Assembly (NCBI GenBank): GCA_019614645.1 | Contig: JABWDB010000021.1 | Span: 3,038,001 to 3,102,000 of the forward strand | Direction of reading: 5' to 3' | From: Stratiolaelaps scimitus | Lineage: Eukaryota; Arthropoda; Arachnida; Mesostigmata; Laelapidae | Length of the DNA: 64,000 nt | Notes under the pieces: generated by a model | Told to the model about the DNA's origin: nothing | Database searches by the model: none | What the model saw: only the letters and a program-made list of their open reading frames with translations | Position numbers and translations under genes: made by a program | Part shown: piece by piece, positions 63,475 through 64,000 of the stretch | Numbering within the stretch: the stretch's first letter is position 1 | Layout: every line of letters begins with the position of its first letter

Positions 63475-64000
63475 TAGATCCATCACAAGGGACTGTGATC
63501 ATAATGGTTGCCGTACTGAGTGTAGCCGACCACATAAGATTACAACTGAACAGTGGTGGAACACTTCTGGTGGTCCAATACATGGTAACAATTCCACGAC
63601 TGGCGGGTGCTAACAAATCCATAAATTCAAGTTGCCTAGTGATGGATCGATAGATCAGATTGAGATTCGTACGAGGGATCGACTGTGGTGGGTTCTAGGC
63701 ATTTCATACGACAGTGACTCATATATCACAGATATAGATAATGGCGAATGCCAGAGATATTGCGAATTACAGGAACTGTTAAAATGACTTCAAATACAAT
63801 TACTCTAAATTCATGACAAGTTCCAGAGGATCGTTAATGCTGCTCGTGTAAAAAAAAGAAATTCAAGAGGTCTACAGCGCTGATGTGTGAGACCTGCTTC
63901 GAGCTGTTGTTTCCTGGAAGGATTTGGCAAGATGATTTAGAATTGTACAGCCACGTCAGGCCAAATGTACATGACATGTTAAAATCTAGAGAATGGCACC

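Larger units (their letters stand above)
60896..64000. other. Upstream of the serpin: relic serpin-like fragments and a tRNA-like repeat
   Basis: The first coding or leader exon of the serpin should lie here, but none is certain. A frame at 62258-62644 (minus) starts with a signal-like YFLALSACVFACAW but has no ATG and an in-frame stop just upstream. Fragments resembling serpin exons are listed separately. The far right is AT-rich with a tRNA-like element at 63392-63474. Confidence 0.4.

Overview
Eukaryotic nuclear DNA, most likely from an arthropod and possibly a mite or tick. The genes have GT-AG introns, AATAAA signals, long AT-rich spacers, TA microsatellites, LINE and mariner relics and tRNA-like repeats. 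The arthropod call is an inference from the gene set (cuticular-type ZP protein, secreted serpin, pancreatic-type lipase, GH29 fucosidase); the sequence does not name a species. All exon boundaries below were read by eye from splice signals and reading phase.

Layout. 1-4767: no supported gene. 4768-6316 (+): last three exons of a ZP-domain membrane protein. 11232-12044 (-): single-exon Hsp20/alpha-crystallin protein. 14897-18803 (+): complete 8-exon secreted lipase (514 aa) with Ser/Asp/His triad and C-terminal PLAT-like domain. 20341-24442 (-): complete 10-exon alpha-L-fucosidase (468 aa). 26.7-27.9 kb: two unidentified gene fragments on opposite strands.

29.36-60.90 kb (-) is the main feature: one very large serpin gene. 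Five common exons (58593-60895) encode the whole serpin body and end in phase 0 just before the reactive centre loop. Downstream lie 16 intact alternative terminal exons plus one truncated relic. Each exon starts in phase 0, carries the serpin hinge, a different reactive loop and a conserved C-terminal strand, and ends in its own stop codon; 14 of 16 also have a nearby AATAAA. Splicing the common body to one cassette at a time would give at least 16 serpins of about 373-389 aa with different protease specificity. The principle is known (for example Manduca serpin-1), but this array is unusually large, and nearly every cassette has a cysteine at or next to the scissile bond plus a second one in a terminal G-x-C motif.

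The array grew by tandem duplication. A block of about 7 kb holding cassettes 3-7 (32130-38985) is repeated as cassettes 8-12 (39065-46960). In two pairs the reactive loop has diverged strongly while both flanks are nearly unchanged. After duplication, copy A gained a 5'-truncated LINE with a target-site duplication, and copy B carries a mariner relic. An R1-like LINE relic sits antisense in the array at 48.7-50.3 kb. Fragments resembling serpin exons D and E at 61.2-62.1 kb suggest a decayed serpin relative just upstream.
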